15,238 nt of DNA from Ectocarpus siliculosus (lineage: Eukaryota > Sar > Phaeophyceae > Ectocarpales > Ectocarpaceae). Positions 1 through 11,300 of the stretch are shown in pieces; the stretch's first letter is position 1, and every line of letters begins with the position of its first letter. Below the pieces are notes generated by a model, which saw nothing but the letters and a program-made list of their open reading frames with translations, ran no database searches and was not told the DNA's origin. Where the stretch lies: assembly GCA_000310025.1 (NCBI GenBank), contig FN649729.1:4619600-4634837 (forward strand). The letters are read 5' to 3'. A program made the position numbers and the translations under genes.

Positions 1-2126
1 AGATCCACCTCCAGTTGCCTGCAGTCCTGCTGCAGTCCCACGAAAATGCCCGTTGGGGCGAAGATTTGTACATACATGTAAGAAGTATGCGTCATTTGTG
101 TTACCGCGTGGAAAATCTATTCATGAAGCTCTCTCTTCACATAGAGTAGTCTAATGCGGAGACTACGATGCATGCATTTAGAAAAAATAATTACAAACAC
201 AGGACCTCGATATATATATATATACCCAACAGGCATGAATGGCTCTACTGTATGTAGTCTGTCTTACTCGATCGAGCCGAAACGCCGAAACGCCCTTGTT
301 TTTGGCATTGTTGCGGACAGTTCGGAGATTATTGATTTTTCGATTATGATGAAGTTACAGCAGTCTAAATCATTTACAGCAGTAGATTATGATGTGTAGA
401 TGAGTCTTGAAAACCTAGACACAAGAGATGTAGCATATGTAGAGACAGACGCATACGTATGTTTTTGTACAGACAGGAGATAGACTTGTCCGCAGCAGCA
501 GTCTCTTCGTCGACGTGGGATGACACAGCATCAACAATGGTGTCCGGTACTCTCGGGTTAGGCACAACGTACGGACATCAATTAATTTATTAATTTAGAT
601 GTCAACATTTGCAAGATGTGGGGATCTCGGCGGATCTTGGACTGCTATACGTTGATGCGTTGATCGTTGAATCGTTGGGTGGGTTCTGGTTCGATCGACA
701 TGGAAAAATTTACAAAAAAATGCCGTTGGGGTGAGTGGTTGCACACCGTTGGAAACATGCAGCACCGACAACTAACTACAATCACAGTGAGCACACTTTC
801 GCTTGCCACGCCAGCTGCTATATATAATGGGCCTCTCCGCCCTCTCTCGCCGGATCTCGTGCCCCGCCGCCGGCTCATAACCTCTTGTCTGTGTTAAGGT
901 GTAGGTGATGTCGTATGCTATGAAAATTCAGCCGGTCTCCGTCGGTGTAATTAGCGCCCTTATTGAAAGAGTCAGTCAGCAAACGAAAAATACGCATCCT
1001 GGACATCAGAAGACTCCATGCACATGGGTGTGCAGTCTATACAATATCTATTGTCAGCAGCAGCAGCAAGCAGCAGCATCAAGGGTTGTTCCCAGTGCCA
1101 GTTAGTGGATTTACTATGGAAAAAGAAGACATGTGTGGCTTCGCTATTGTACTGCACGCACATCCTAAGCTGATGACCCACAGTTGACGAGAATCGCTTT
1201 TACCTTTTATCTCCGGCGGAGACGAACAGTCAAATTATTTATTCTGTGTTCGTCCACCTCAAAACAAACATGTTTTGCTACCCTTCCTTGATCGGCCGTT
1301 GGATCTTGGGCGATAGTAGATAGCTGTTCCGTGGAAATGCGAAGACAAAAGCCCGCAGGGTCGGCAGCCTTCTTGGCTGTACATGCATGCTGCGTGCATG
1401 GGGTAGGTAGTGTATCGTGTATCATGAGTGCTATAGAGGCTGCTGCACGTACCTGGCTGGGTAGTATTGCCGAAGCACGTGCGATCAAAGTGCAAGTGCA
1501 GCGACTCCACCTCCTTGCAATTTTAGAAACCCTGTGTCCGGCGGCTTGTTGTGGAGCAGTATTGTTTTATGCGTGCATGCATACATAGCATCAGTCATCT
1601 TGGAGTGTATGTATGCGTACCTCTTGATGATGCATACCAAAAAGAATGCCTGAGGAGGGGGCCATCACTCCCCTTCCACCACCCGCGCCTGTGTGCCTCC
1701 GCTCTCGCCTCCACCTCTGCTATAGGTGCATGGTTCACAGGCAACAGAGGACCCTGGTGTGTGTTTCGATACGTATCTCTCTTGGTCACCGCTTTCTTAC
1801 GTTCGCTCCATCTATCTCTCGCCCCCGTGAGGAACTCTCTTGAAAAAAAAAAATAATGTCGGCACACACACAGCAAAGGCCACAGCCCTGGGCGGACCAC
1901 AGAAGGCCTTTTTTTATTATTTTCTCTGTCCTCCGTTGTTGTTGTCATCACAAAGACGACTGCTCCGGTACGTAGATAGCCCGGGTGGTGTGTCTGTCTT
2001 CTGTCCTCTCCCCAACCTCCCCCCCCAACCGACCCCTGCGGATGCGCGCGAAGCGCAGAGGAGTACTACGATATCGCGCGCAAGGAAAGGAGCAGACAGA
2101 CTCACGCCGGCTCTCAGAGGGCGCGG
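1..2126. other. Upstream region, no supportable gene
   Basis: I see no recognisable gene here. Reading frames on both strands are short and low in complexity. A run of alternating TA lies at about 208-224, a CAG-rich run at 1055-1077, and a TATATAATG element at about 820-830 that is too far from the myosin start to assign. From 1840 to 2030 there is an A-run, then T-rich and C/T-rich tracts, which could be the myosin promoter or 5' leader. The frame of exon 1 has a stop at 1977. A CTCTCAG at about 2117 could be a leader-intron acceptor, but this is weak. Confidence 0.4.
1055..1077. repeat. CAG-rich microsatellite
   Basis: Interrupted CAG triplets in the upstream region. The same CAG/CTG motif recurs at 2441, 3538, 4631 and 12422. 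Confidence 0.8.
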
Positions 2127-2324
2127 ATGGAGGGAGCCGTGACCCCACCCTCCCGGGAGGCGATGCAGCTCGAGGAGGGGGATGAGCTGATCTTGGGGGA
2201 CCACTACTGGATGCAAGATGACTCTGGCAGCGAGGTTTGGAGGCTGGCCGAGGTGCTCGAGCGGGGAGAGGGGGGAAACGTGACCATAAAGCTGGAGGGC
2301 GGGGCGGTGATGGAGGTGGACCCG
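2127..2324 (+). CDS. Myosin exon 1: N-terminal SH3-like domain
   Basis: This exon encodes residues 1-66. The stretch from GDELILGDHYW to KLEGGAVMEVDP has the pattern of the myosin N-terminal SH3-like barrel (acidic start, a Trp pair, AEVLER, then VTIKLEGG and VDP). It ends in phase 0 at CCG|GTGAGT. The ATG at 2127 is the first in a frame that is open from 1980. A second in-frame ATG at 2163 (Met13) lies just before the conserved domain and has a G at -3, so it could be the true start. Joining to exon 2 gives MEVDP-DLEIMVP, which matches the usual family spacing, so no exon needs to be missing between them. Confidence 0.85.
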
Positions 2325-5300
2325 GTGAGTGTTCGTAGCTGAATTCCAACAACGGCAGCAGCATGCGTTGTTGTAGAACCTCGCTCAAATCTCGTGTCTC
2401 AAAAACACCCATTACGATCGTAAAGAGACGTCGATTTATCGCTGCTGCTGCTGCTGTGCGCATACCTGATACCTGATGGATTGTCGCGGTACGTATCGAG
2501 CCGAGCTGGGGTGCGCGCCATGGCTTTCCCGGCAGCGTGCTCTTGTCACCTCGAAAGAGAGCGGTGAATTTGTTTGACCGCCTCGTGCTCTCGGAGTAGT
2601 AGTGTTCGTCATCGTGTGAACACAGACAGCGGCGAGAGACGCTTATGGCCCTCTCTCCCCCAGCGAGAATCTCGCAAGCACCTTGTAACCTCTCTCTGCT
2701 GTTCAGCCGCAGACCGCAAAAGGGACTGAAACGCGGACCCCAGCCCCTTTCATCTCAGGTCCAGCTCTTCTTCTTGTTGTCTCCAACCCAACATGGCCTC
2801 TTGCGAGTTCCGACACAGCCGGGGAACCTAGCCCCCATCGGGCTGGTACGTTTTTACGACACACCGTACGTACGGCCGCACCGCACTTCTTTTTCGGTTT
2901 GGCAAAAACAAGCGAGTGCTTTGTGTTCTCGACTGCTGCTGCCATCATCGTGAGGAAGGGTATTCGAACGTAGTAGCGCGCCGTAGGGCCGCAGCAGCAG
3001 TTTCAGCAGATGCCGGGTACTGCCAGGCACAGGTACCAACCGGCGCTCATGCAGGCGAACACGCGAGGCGGCGATGCAGCAGCACAACCCCCCGATCGCC
3101 GTTGGCCTTCTCCGTTCTCCGGGGAAAAGGAAACCGCTGCCCCTGGCGACAGCACAACCAGGAGCCCGGCTGCCCCGACGGGGACTACTAGGCCGCCGGG
3201 GGCGCGGGTCGCGAGGCACCTCATGGCACGGCCGATGATGATCGTGCCCTGTGCCCCTGAGCAAGCGCCGCCCTCCCCTTCGACTACCTCCCCTTCCACT
3301 ACCGGGGCTGAGGAGTGGCCATCTGCTGAATCATCGCCGCCTTCGTCGGCGGCGGCAGCTGTGCCAGTACCTACACCTGCTGCTGTGCGGGATTCGAATT
3401 TGGACAAGGGTTCTGCTGTTGTAGCGCGGCGGCTGCGCCAAGCTCCCCTCAAGTCTTGCAACAATTCGTTCAGAGCGATGGTGGAGCTGGGGTTTGAGGA
3501 TGATACGCAGGAGGAGATACGCGCTGCTGCCAGTACCGCTGCTGCTGCTGCTGTTGCTGCTGCAGATGACTCCTCGACGGCTGCTGGTTCGGTTAGTGGA
3601 GATCGCAACAACGGTCCATGTGCACAGCGCAGGACTTTTTCCTCGTTTTCCTCTCAAAATATTTGTTCTTCTCGATCATCGTTATGGCTGGAGCGTCATC
3701 CGTACGCTTTTGATTACAGCAGTTGCCACCCAACGGGCAACATTTGGCCTTCATTGTTGTAATAGTTCGACGCATTGTTACGGCGACGGCTTTTACCCTC
3801 GTTTGCGTTCCGCTGTTGAGGGAGAGGGGTCAGTCTTGCTCTCCTTTATCTAGTACAATTAGACTACAGCGTTTTGGTCACACGCAGTTGAAACGTTCCG
3901 CCGCCATGAAGGCTGAAACTTTTCGAACTTTCGGCGGCATGCCCTACTGTTCCACAGTCTGTCTCTCGATACCTTGACTTCGCAAGCGCCCCCTCCCCTA
4001 CTGAATGGTAGTCTAATGGTTCAGCAGCAGCGTGTGTTTTTCTCCATTATGGGCTCTCGGAAATTGTCTGCCGCTTGGGATGGTACTAAATAAAGTAAAA
4101 GTGTTCTTGCCGAGAGGGACAAGAAAGGGTGTCTACTGCTGTACAATGAAACATGCACACACTCCGCCCATCTATCAATCTCCTCGCTTTCTCTTTGTCT
4201 ATTGGTTGGTTGGTTGGAGGCTTTTTTTTTGTCATTCCACCACAGAAATGTTCCACCGCCTGTCAGCCCGGTTTGTTGGCACGACAGCAGCGGCAGGGTG
4301 GCGGGCAGTTTACTATTTACGAAGTATTTCATTTTTCGGTTGGGGTGTTGTCAGAGTTTCGAATTGTCGGCTCAAAGCTCGGCCTACGCTGAGTACTCCG
4401 GTCCATTATCCTACGAACCGTACCCGGCAGCAGCCGCTCTGCATTTTTTTTTTCATCTTTTTTGCCGCGGCCATTTCGTGGGCGTGTGGTGCCGGCAAAC
4501 AATTTCTGTCACCCACTGGTGGGTGTGCAGACTATTCTGAGATTTGACCTCCTTGACCCCGAACCAAAATTTCAGCTGTATGTAAGCGGTCAGTAACGCT
4601 ACGGGGTCTCGTATAAATCGCGTTTCCTGTTGCTGCTGCTGCTGCTGCTGCTGTCAGCCGTTGTAAATGTGCTATTGTAGATAACTGCTTCGTGATTATG
4701 TCTTTTTAATAGTCGCAACCAACGCTCATCCTTACAGGAGTAACACCCGTGTGCAGGTATTTAATAATGTGTGTGTGTGCCTGTGCAACGCTCGGGCGTG
4801 CAACTAACCTGCTGGAAGATGTGTGGTCTCTCAGTTGAAGCAATTACTTGGGAGATGGTTTTGTGTGCGGCGAAAAAGAAGACTTGGGAGGAGGACCAGC
4901 AACATCAATCACTTCACACTTACCGCTGCGCATGCACGCGCATCATTCGGGTGTTGGTTTTGGCCAAAATATTGATACTTACATGCAAGAGAGGGATTTA
5001 AGTCCTGCTGCCACGCCCCTCACGACGGCGTTGCTGAGCCTCCTTCAACACACGCCGGAGGGCTTGTGTGCGCCGCGCTCTGGTTGTACCACCCGAGCAT
5101 CATCATCGCATGAGGATGCAGCGGGGACAGAGCACAACGTGAGGACTTGCGTGAAGTGTTCTGGCTGTTGCCAAGTTTTTCATGGAAAGAAGAGTTTTTT
5201 TTCCCGATTTTTTTGTGCTTTGTGTGCGACTTGGGGTGTATACAATATGTTGTACAGAACTCTTTTGTGTGTTCTCTGATGTACCTCCCGCGGGCGAAGT

Positions 5301-8300
5301 GTTTGTCTGTGGGGCGCTCGCTGCGTGTTGATGGTGCGCCAAGTGAAAAATGGCGAGCATGTGCAAACCACCGCCGCACGGAGTCTTCTTCCTTTTTGCT
5401 TGACCCATCTGTGGACCGGACAACGTTGACGGAGTTTGAATACCTGCACTCTCCGACCTTGGCAGACAGACCCGTGCGGAGTGGTTTTGGTTCTGCTTCT
5501 CTGTTTATGCTTGTTGTTTTGGCCCACCACGAAGTCCCTGCTTGGTCCGTTGCCTGCTGAAGACAACAATGCTGAGCATGTTGTGTTCATATTCAGTTTC
5601 GGAAACGGTTCTCTCCCGCGCTCTTGCTCTGTCGTAGGTACGTAAGAGGCATAGGACATGAGCTCTAATGGTCGAATCGAGCGGAGAATGTTCTGCCACA
5701 GACGAAGAGACGCAAAGCAGCAGTTGAACAAGAATGATGCGCGTCCCACAACGTCCCGTTGGTTGTTCGTTTGAAGTGGTCCGGTAGTTCGACTTAACCG
5801 CACGGAGGGACCCGCGCTCCCTCAACTTTCTGCATCACGTTGCAATGGACTGATTGCTGCCTCCCGGCAGACGTCCATTGCGCCAGGTCGGGTGCTGCGT
5901 CCCACGCAAGAAAAAAATCCTTTCTCCATTAACAAAGCTCGCACTTTCAAGACACTTTCAGTACACGCGTATGTACCGCAACAATAGTGCTGTTCCGGCA
6001 AAGGATACTGCATCGCCGCCATCGAAATCAAACGGGCCGGCCTCGTGCATGCCACCGCCTGTAAAGTACTCCCGCTGACTCTCTCTTTCGTGTGTTGGGG
6101 GTGGATACACACTTGCGTGAAGCACGTCACACCTGCGGACCAAGCCTTGCTTGAATCTTTGGTGATTAACCAAGTTCATATGAGCCAGAGTCGCCCCGGT
6201 GGTCTAGTTGGTAACCTCGAAACCTTCTAGAGGTCAGGCCAGGGGTTCGAATCCCGGCGTAAGCGAGCTTTTCTTGCAAAGTGAGTTTTTCTCTCGCTTC
6301 CGCTCCTGGCCAAGTGGATAGCGCTAGTTCGTGTGTACACAGAGCGAAGAGAGTGCTGAACTCTTCTCACGATGTATGTATTCGGCGGGTATGTATGTAT
6401 ATACTGAATTTCCAAGTCATAAGAATCCAATACATGTAGTGCCAGTCCGGTGTATTGTAGTGGCGATGCATTTTCTGGGCGCATGCCGGCACCGGTTAGG
6501 GACTTCTATGCATACTGCATTACATACCAAATGCATGAGCCGGCCGCTCTCTCCGTGCCTGTCCGCTTACAACGGGACTGGTTTTGAAAGTTTTGAACGT
6601 TCTAACGTGTGTGTGTTGGTAGGAGTGAGCGGACGGGCGCGGAGCCCTCATGACGTCATGAAGCATGCGTCCGCTTCACACACAGAGATCACGGTTCTCG
6701 CTCGTCCTCTGGTCCTCGAATGACTCCCCCCCGCGTCGTGCAACCCAACCAATCCATCGAGGCTGCGGTGCCAACGACACACAAGCAGGGCCCGTAGTTT
6801 GTTTGTACAACTCCGGCACGGACGTTTTCTGCACATGGTTGTATATTACTTCTGTGTCACAAGACCTGTTTTCGACGAACAGAGTATGTACCAAGTTTTT
6901 CACGATCTCGTCGTCGGCGTTTTGGTGTTTTCGCTCCACGGCGTTACCGCCGTACTTGTCGCCCGTTTACCCTCCGAACAACGTGCGCATCACCGCCGTG
7001 CTGATCATCATGACAATAGTCCACCACACTACAATATTTACCTCCCCCCTTTTTTTTTGTTTGCATCATCCCCCTCTCGAGGTCTGGTCTATAATAGCAC
7101 ACTAAAAAACACACGCTGGAGGGGGATCTTGTACAGTACTGCACCGGGCGACCGCACGCAGTTGGCGTGTGGCGCGTGGTCCGCCGTTTCCTCTTCAATT
7201 TCGATGCGTACGCTTGTGCCCCGGTATGGCGTGATACCACTACGGCACCGTACAATAGTGGCCGTACAATAGACTTTCCCTACTGTGGTTACAGCTGCAC
7301 AAGCCCCCGCCCCCTCTCCCCGCGTCCGCGTAAGACTTGTTGCCCCGATTGGTAGACTGGCAGACCCCATCAAAGGCGGTCGTTATTTCGGGCCACGGCA
7401 TGCGGTGTAACTTTTCGGGTGGATATTGACCTACCTCAGTTGCTCGCTCCTTCCCTGTTGTCAAGAGATTAATGGGGTTATTACCATCGCGTCCGCTTCG
7501 ATGGATGTGTTTGAAGTAGTGGTCCGAGGGACGATGGCTGGCTGACCGACCGATTGGTCCTGTCACAGTTTCGACCCTTTCCCCTCCCGTTCTCTGTGAA
7601 CGAAGATCTTTCGGTGGGATCGCGCAGCCGACGAAATGAAGGGAAGCAGTACGACCTGAGTGGTTGGAGAGTAAAGAGAAACGTTGAGAGACAATCGATG
7701 CGCGCTTTCTGAACAGGTTACGTACATGCCCCGGATCTGTCCTTCAGAGGTGGTCTTACTACTGCTGCTGTAGCTGGAGAAATAATTTGTTCTCGGCAGC
7801 GCGCAGGCAGCTACGTAACAGGTCATCGCTAGAGGTCTGCTGCCTGTTGTGCATGCAACGTCCTGGCGTACATTGCGCCCGTACCGACATCATCTACCCT
7901 GATCAAGCGAAAACGCTCGCAGCACACAGCAGCAGCAGTGTAGTAGCAGTTGGTCACAATCCAAGCCGCCAGGCTTGGCACCGAAGAGGAGAGTGGCGGG
8001 TGGGATTGCGGCGGCGTGGCGGCAGGCACCGGGGCTCGAATTGAAGTTGGAGTGGGTCAACCGCTCGCCATCGTCATAAAAGGGATTGGAGGAGACAGGG
8101 AGCGATCGATCCGTCTCCTTGGTGGTGGCCGGCTCCACACCAACTTATCAGATGCAGCAGTTACCCCTTGTCCGTCTCCAGTGGCCTTCCTTCTTGTCGT
8201 CCTTGACAACCGCCTTAGGATTGCAGTGTGGAGAGTGCGCTTTTTCGGCTGGAGATAGGACGGGTCTGCAACAAAGGGTCACAACGAAACGGACACACTT

Positions 8301-11300
8301 TTCTTGAGCGATACCGACACGTTGTTACCTGCGTACGGGTGATGCGCAAAGGGTCCCGCTGGAGTGGCTCAAAGGGTGCTTCTTCGTCCCCCGCGGTGCA
8401 CCACCAGCGTGTTGGTCGAAGTACATAGTTCGAGAAATTGTCTCGTTTTTAGCACGTTCACCCGTGCAGGGCGTGGAGTGCAACTTTTGAATTGCAATGC
8501 CTCACGCAACCAGACCCTTGCAATGGTCCACCCGGCACGGTATACAGGTCCTCTACTTTATCCATGCCCTGTCTCGCGAACGTGAGACTCGTCCCAGTTG
8601 CAAACGCTTCGATATTTCATCAGTACAAGTTGCCTCGTATTTGTAAACCATCCCCCACCTACTCTTATCCCCCTTCCCCCACCCGCAATCTATTTCCTGC
8701 AGGATCTGGAAATCATGGTTCCGAAAAACCACAGCGTTGTCGCGGATATGACGGCGTTGCATCACATCCACGAGGCGGGCATCTTGCACAACCTAAAGGA
8801 GCGCTCCCGGCCGTGGCGCCAGACTCCGTATACATGGATGGTGAGTGAGTCGATTGAAAAGATTGAACATGAAACGTCGTGCGCTCGTGCGCGTCAATTT
8901 TTGGGATCCAGACCCTGTGCACTTCGATGGTGAGGCGATTGCTTAGAACACGATGGAAGGAGCGGCGGGCGATGTTGTGCCAAAGGTGGATCTGGTGATG
9001 ACGGCGTACTCGCGGTAGACTCTACAGTTGCATGATGCCTCGGTTGACCAAACAAAGATGACGGTCACGCTCATTTTAGTACCAATTGGAGGATCTGGCG
9101 ATTGCTGTGAAGAAGCGCGTTTGAAGGTTTCGTGTGTTGAGGGCTAACCTGAACGAGCGCTCAAAGGGGGAGGAGGAAACAAATGCAATAGCCAGTGAAG
9201 ATTCGGATCCTGCATTATAGGTCCAACGATAACGATGACAGAGAAGACATGCTTTCTTCAGTGCGAATGCATACCTCTCCCCAACTACGGAACCTCACCT
9301 CACTGCCCTTGCTACGTCTCTCTCCATCATACATTGTCTTTGACGGTATCGTCATCATCGTCAATCTCTAACCTGCCTGTGTGTGCTGTTTCTCATTTTT
9401 GTTTGTTTTTGTTCGTGGCAGGGGACGATCTTGCTAGCGGTCAACCCGTTAAAGGTTGTGCCACAGCCACCGATCGAAGACTTCATGAACCGGTCGCTCG
9501 ATCCGGAGAGGCCCCACCCCTACGCAATCGCGGAGGTACGTACGTATCTATGTGGGAATGCCGCTTTTGTTTTTGCTTTCAGTCTTGTCGCAAAATATAT
9601 CTAGTTGGCGCTGTTTTTCTTGGATAATATGTAGAGTTTCTCATTGGTTGGGTGCACCAATATCGTTGGGCAATACGGGCGTGTAATGTCTGTTCGTGCG
9701 TGTTGTTTGTTTCTGTATCTGGTTAGCGTCGAACACGCTTTATCGTCACCGGGCTCCTCCTGCAAGGGCTTGTGTGTAGGTGTGTGAGAGGGGGGGGGGG
9801 CGGGGGGAACACAGAGGGAGCACGTTCGCAAACAGCAAGATCCCTCCGAGACACAACCGCAAGCAGGAGCTTTTCGGTTTCACCCTATTCCCTTTGACGC
9901 TCTGCATGAGAATTATGTACCACGCGTGTCCGCTTTTGTTACGGTTCGTCTCCGATTTCCAATGTAACGGTTGGCCAAATCCCACCGCTGTGTGTATGAT
10001 TTATTTTACAGCTCTCGTACCGACAAATGCGTCTTGCGGGCGGGAGAGCGGGGATGAACCAGTCTATTGTGGTCTCCGGCGAATCCGGAGCGGGAAAGAC
10101 AGAGACGGTCAAGATCATTCTGAGGTACGTTCGCATTCGGTTTTCGGCGGTGCACAAACTGGACATCGTGCCGCATTTCCCCGCACCGCTTGAGACATGG
10201 TTTGGCAGTGCTTGTGTACGTCTGTGATGGTGAAAATGTACGCAAGAAGATATGTATGACCGGTAGACAGCAGTGGCTGCTGTTTTTGAGATTCGAGAGC
10301 GAAACAACGTTGTCATCAGTAACAACGACGACAACAACAACAACAACAACAGCAACCTCGCAAGAGCAACATGGACGGACAACATCACCGACAAAAGCAT
10401 GCTAGTTCTTGCGTTGTAGTATGCGAAACGACGTTGTGAGCAACAATCGCAACAACAACAATTGACCACAGCAACAACCAACGAAACCCAACAACAATTG
10501 ACCACAGCTACCTGGCGAGGCGGTCGGCCGCACCGGACGAAAACCTGGAGCTGAGGGTGCTGGAATCGTCGCCCATCCTCGAGTCCTTCGGGAACGCGCG
10601 GACCCTCCGCAACGACAACTCCTCCCGCTTCGGGAAGTTCCTCAAGCTGCGCTTCACGTCCGGAGAGATGTCCCACCTCGACGGGGCCTCGGTGGAGCCG
10701 TACCTGCTGGAGAAAAGCCGCGTCTTGGCCCAGGGGGAGGGGGAACGGAACTTCCACATCCTCTACGAGCTGGTGGCAGGGGCCGTGCAGGACGGTGCCT
10801 TGGCGAAGGAGCTCAAGGTGCAGTGCGCCCGCCCGCCCGCCCGCCCGCCCGCCCGCCCGCCCGCCCGCCCGCCCGCTGCCGCGGTGTTGGTTTTGAGAAT
10901 GAAACGTCTGTCGTAGAATTTTCCGACGGCGGCAGGGTTGTATCGAATGCGCGCTGCGCGAAGAAGATCTGTCTGTGGTTTGACCCCTGCTGTGCTGCTT
11001 TAGAGAGGCGCGCGCGTGCATGAACTTATCACGGTGGTTTGTGTACGTTGGGGGGGGCTGCGCGGAATGGTGATGGGGGGCACGGTGCGACGTGCAAGGC
11101 GATGGATGATGGATGGTGGATGGATGGATCGATCACCCTGTCTGCGTTATGGAGGGCACGCGTAGTGTGGTACGCATGTGGTGAAAGCTTGATTCAGCAA
11201 CGCTGGCTGCTGTGACTTGGGCGTATCTCGCGTAGAATGGCACACAATTTTCGGGGGGGTTCAATGGTGCCGGTTAGTGTGCATACGCAACAGATTCACT

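Larger units (their letters stand above)
2325..8702 (+). other. Intron 1 (6.38 kb)
   Basis: The intron is bounded by GTGAGT at 2325 and CTGCAG at 8702 and is phase 0. It is more than ten times longer than any other complete intron in the gene. It contains a GC-rich open stretch (2977-3762), CTG/GCT triplet runs (2441-2456, 3538-3563, 4631-4653) and a SINE-like insertion (6181-6411). I see no convincing protein domain on either strand in 3763-6180 or 6412-8702. A nested gene cannot be excluded by eye. Confidence 0.8.

Noticed and set aside
1-154. Possible 3' end of an upstream gene (plus frame open from base 2 to a stop near 153)
   Set aside because: Only about 50 codons, no family resemblance, and no polyadenylation signal that I could tie to it.
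818-830. TATATAATG as the core promoter of the myosin gene
   Set aside because: It lies about 1.3 kb upstream of the ATG with no supporting initiator or transcript evidence. A/T runs are common in this region.
1948-2463. Minus-strand frame of 171 codons
   Set aside because: It lies antisense to myosin exon 1 and is low in complexity (Pro, Arg, Ser), so it looks like a shadow.
3003-3611. Minus-strand frame of 202 codons opposite the intron 1 open stretch
   Set aside because: Both strands are open here because of GC-rich triplets. The minus frame shows no more protein-like features than the plus frame.
5180-5803. Minus-strand frame of 207 codons in intron 1
   Set aside because: Overlapping frames of similar length exist on both strands, with no recognisable motif or plausible context.
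6193-6265. Functional tRNA gene
   Set aside because: A and B boxes are good, but the acceptor stem does not pair, the T stem is half mismatched and the anticodon arm is irregular. A SINE or tRNA pseudogene fits better.
9939-11021. Longest open frame in the window, minus strand, 360 codons
   Set aside because: It is the antisense shadow of myosin exon 5 and the GCCC repeat, kept open by GC-rich codons. It crosses introns 3-5 and shows no family motif.
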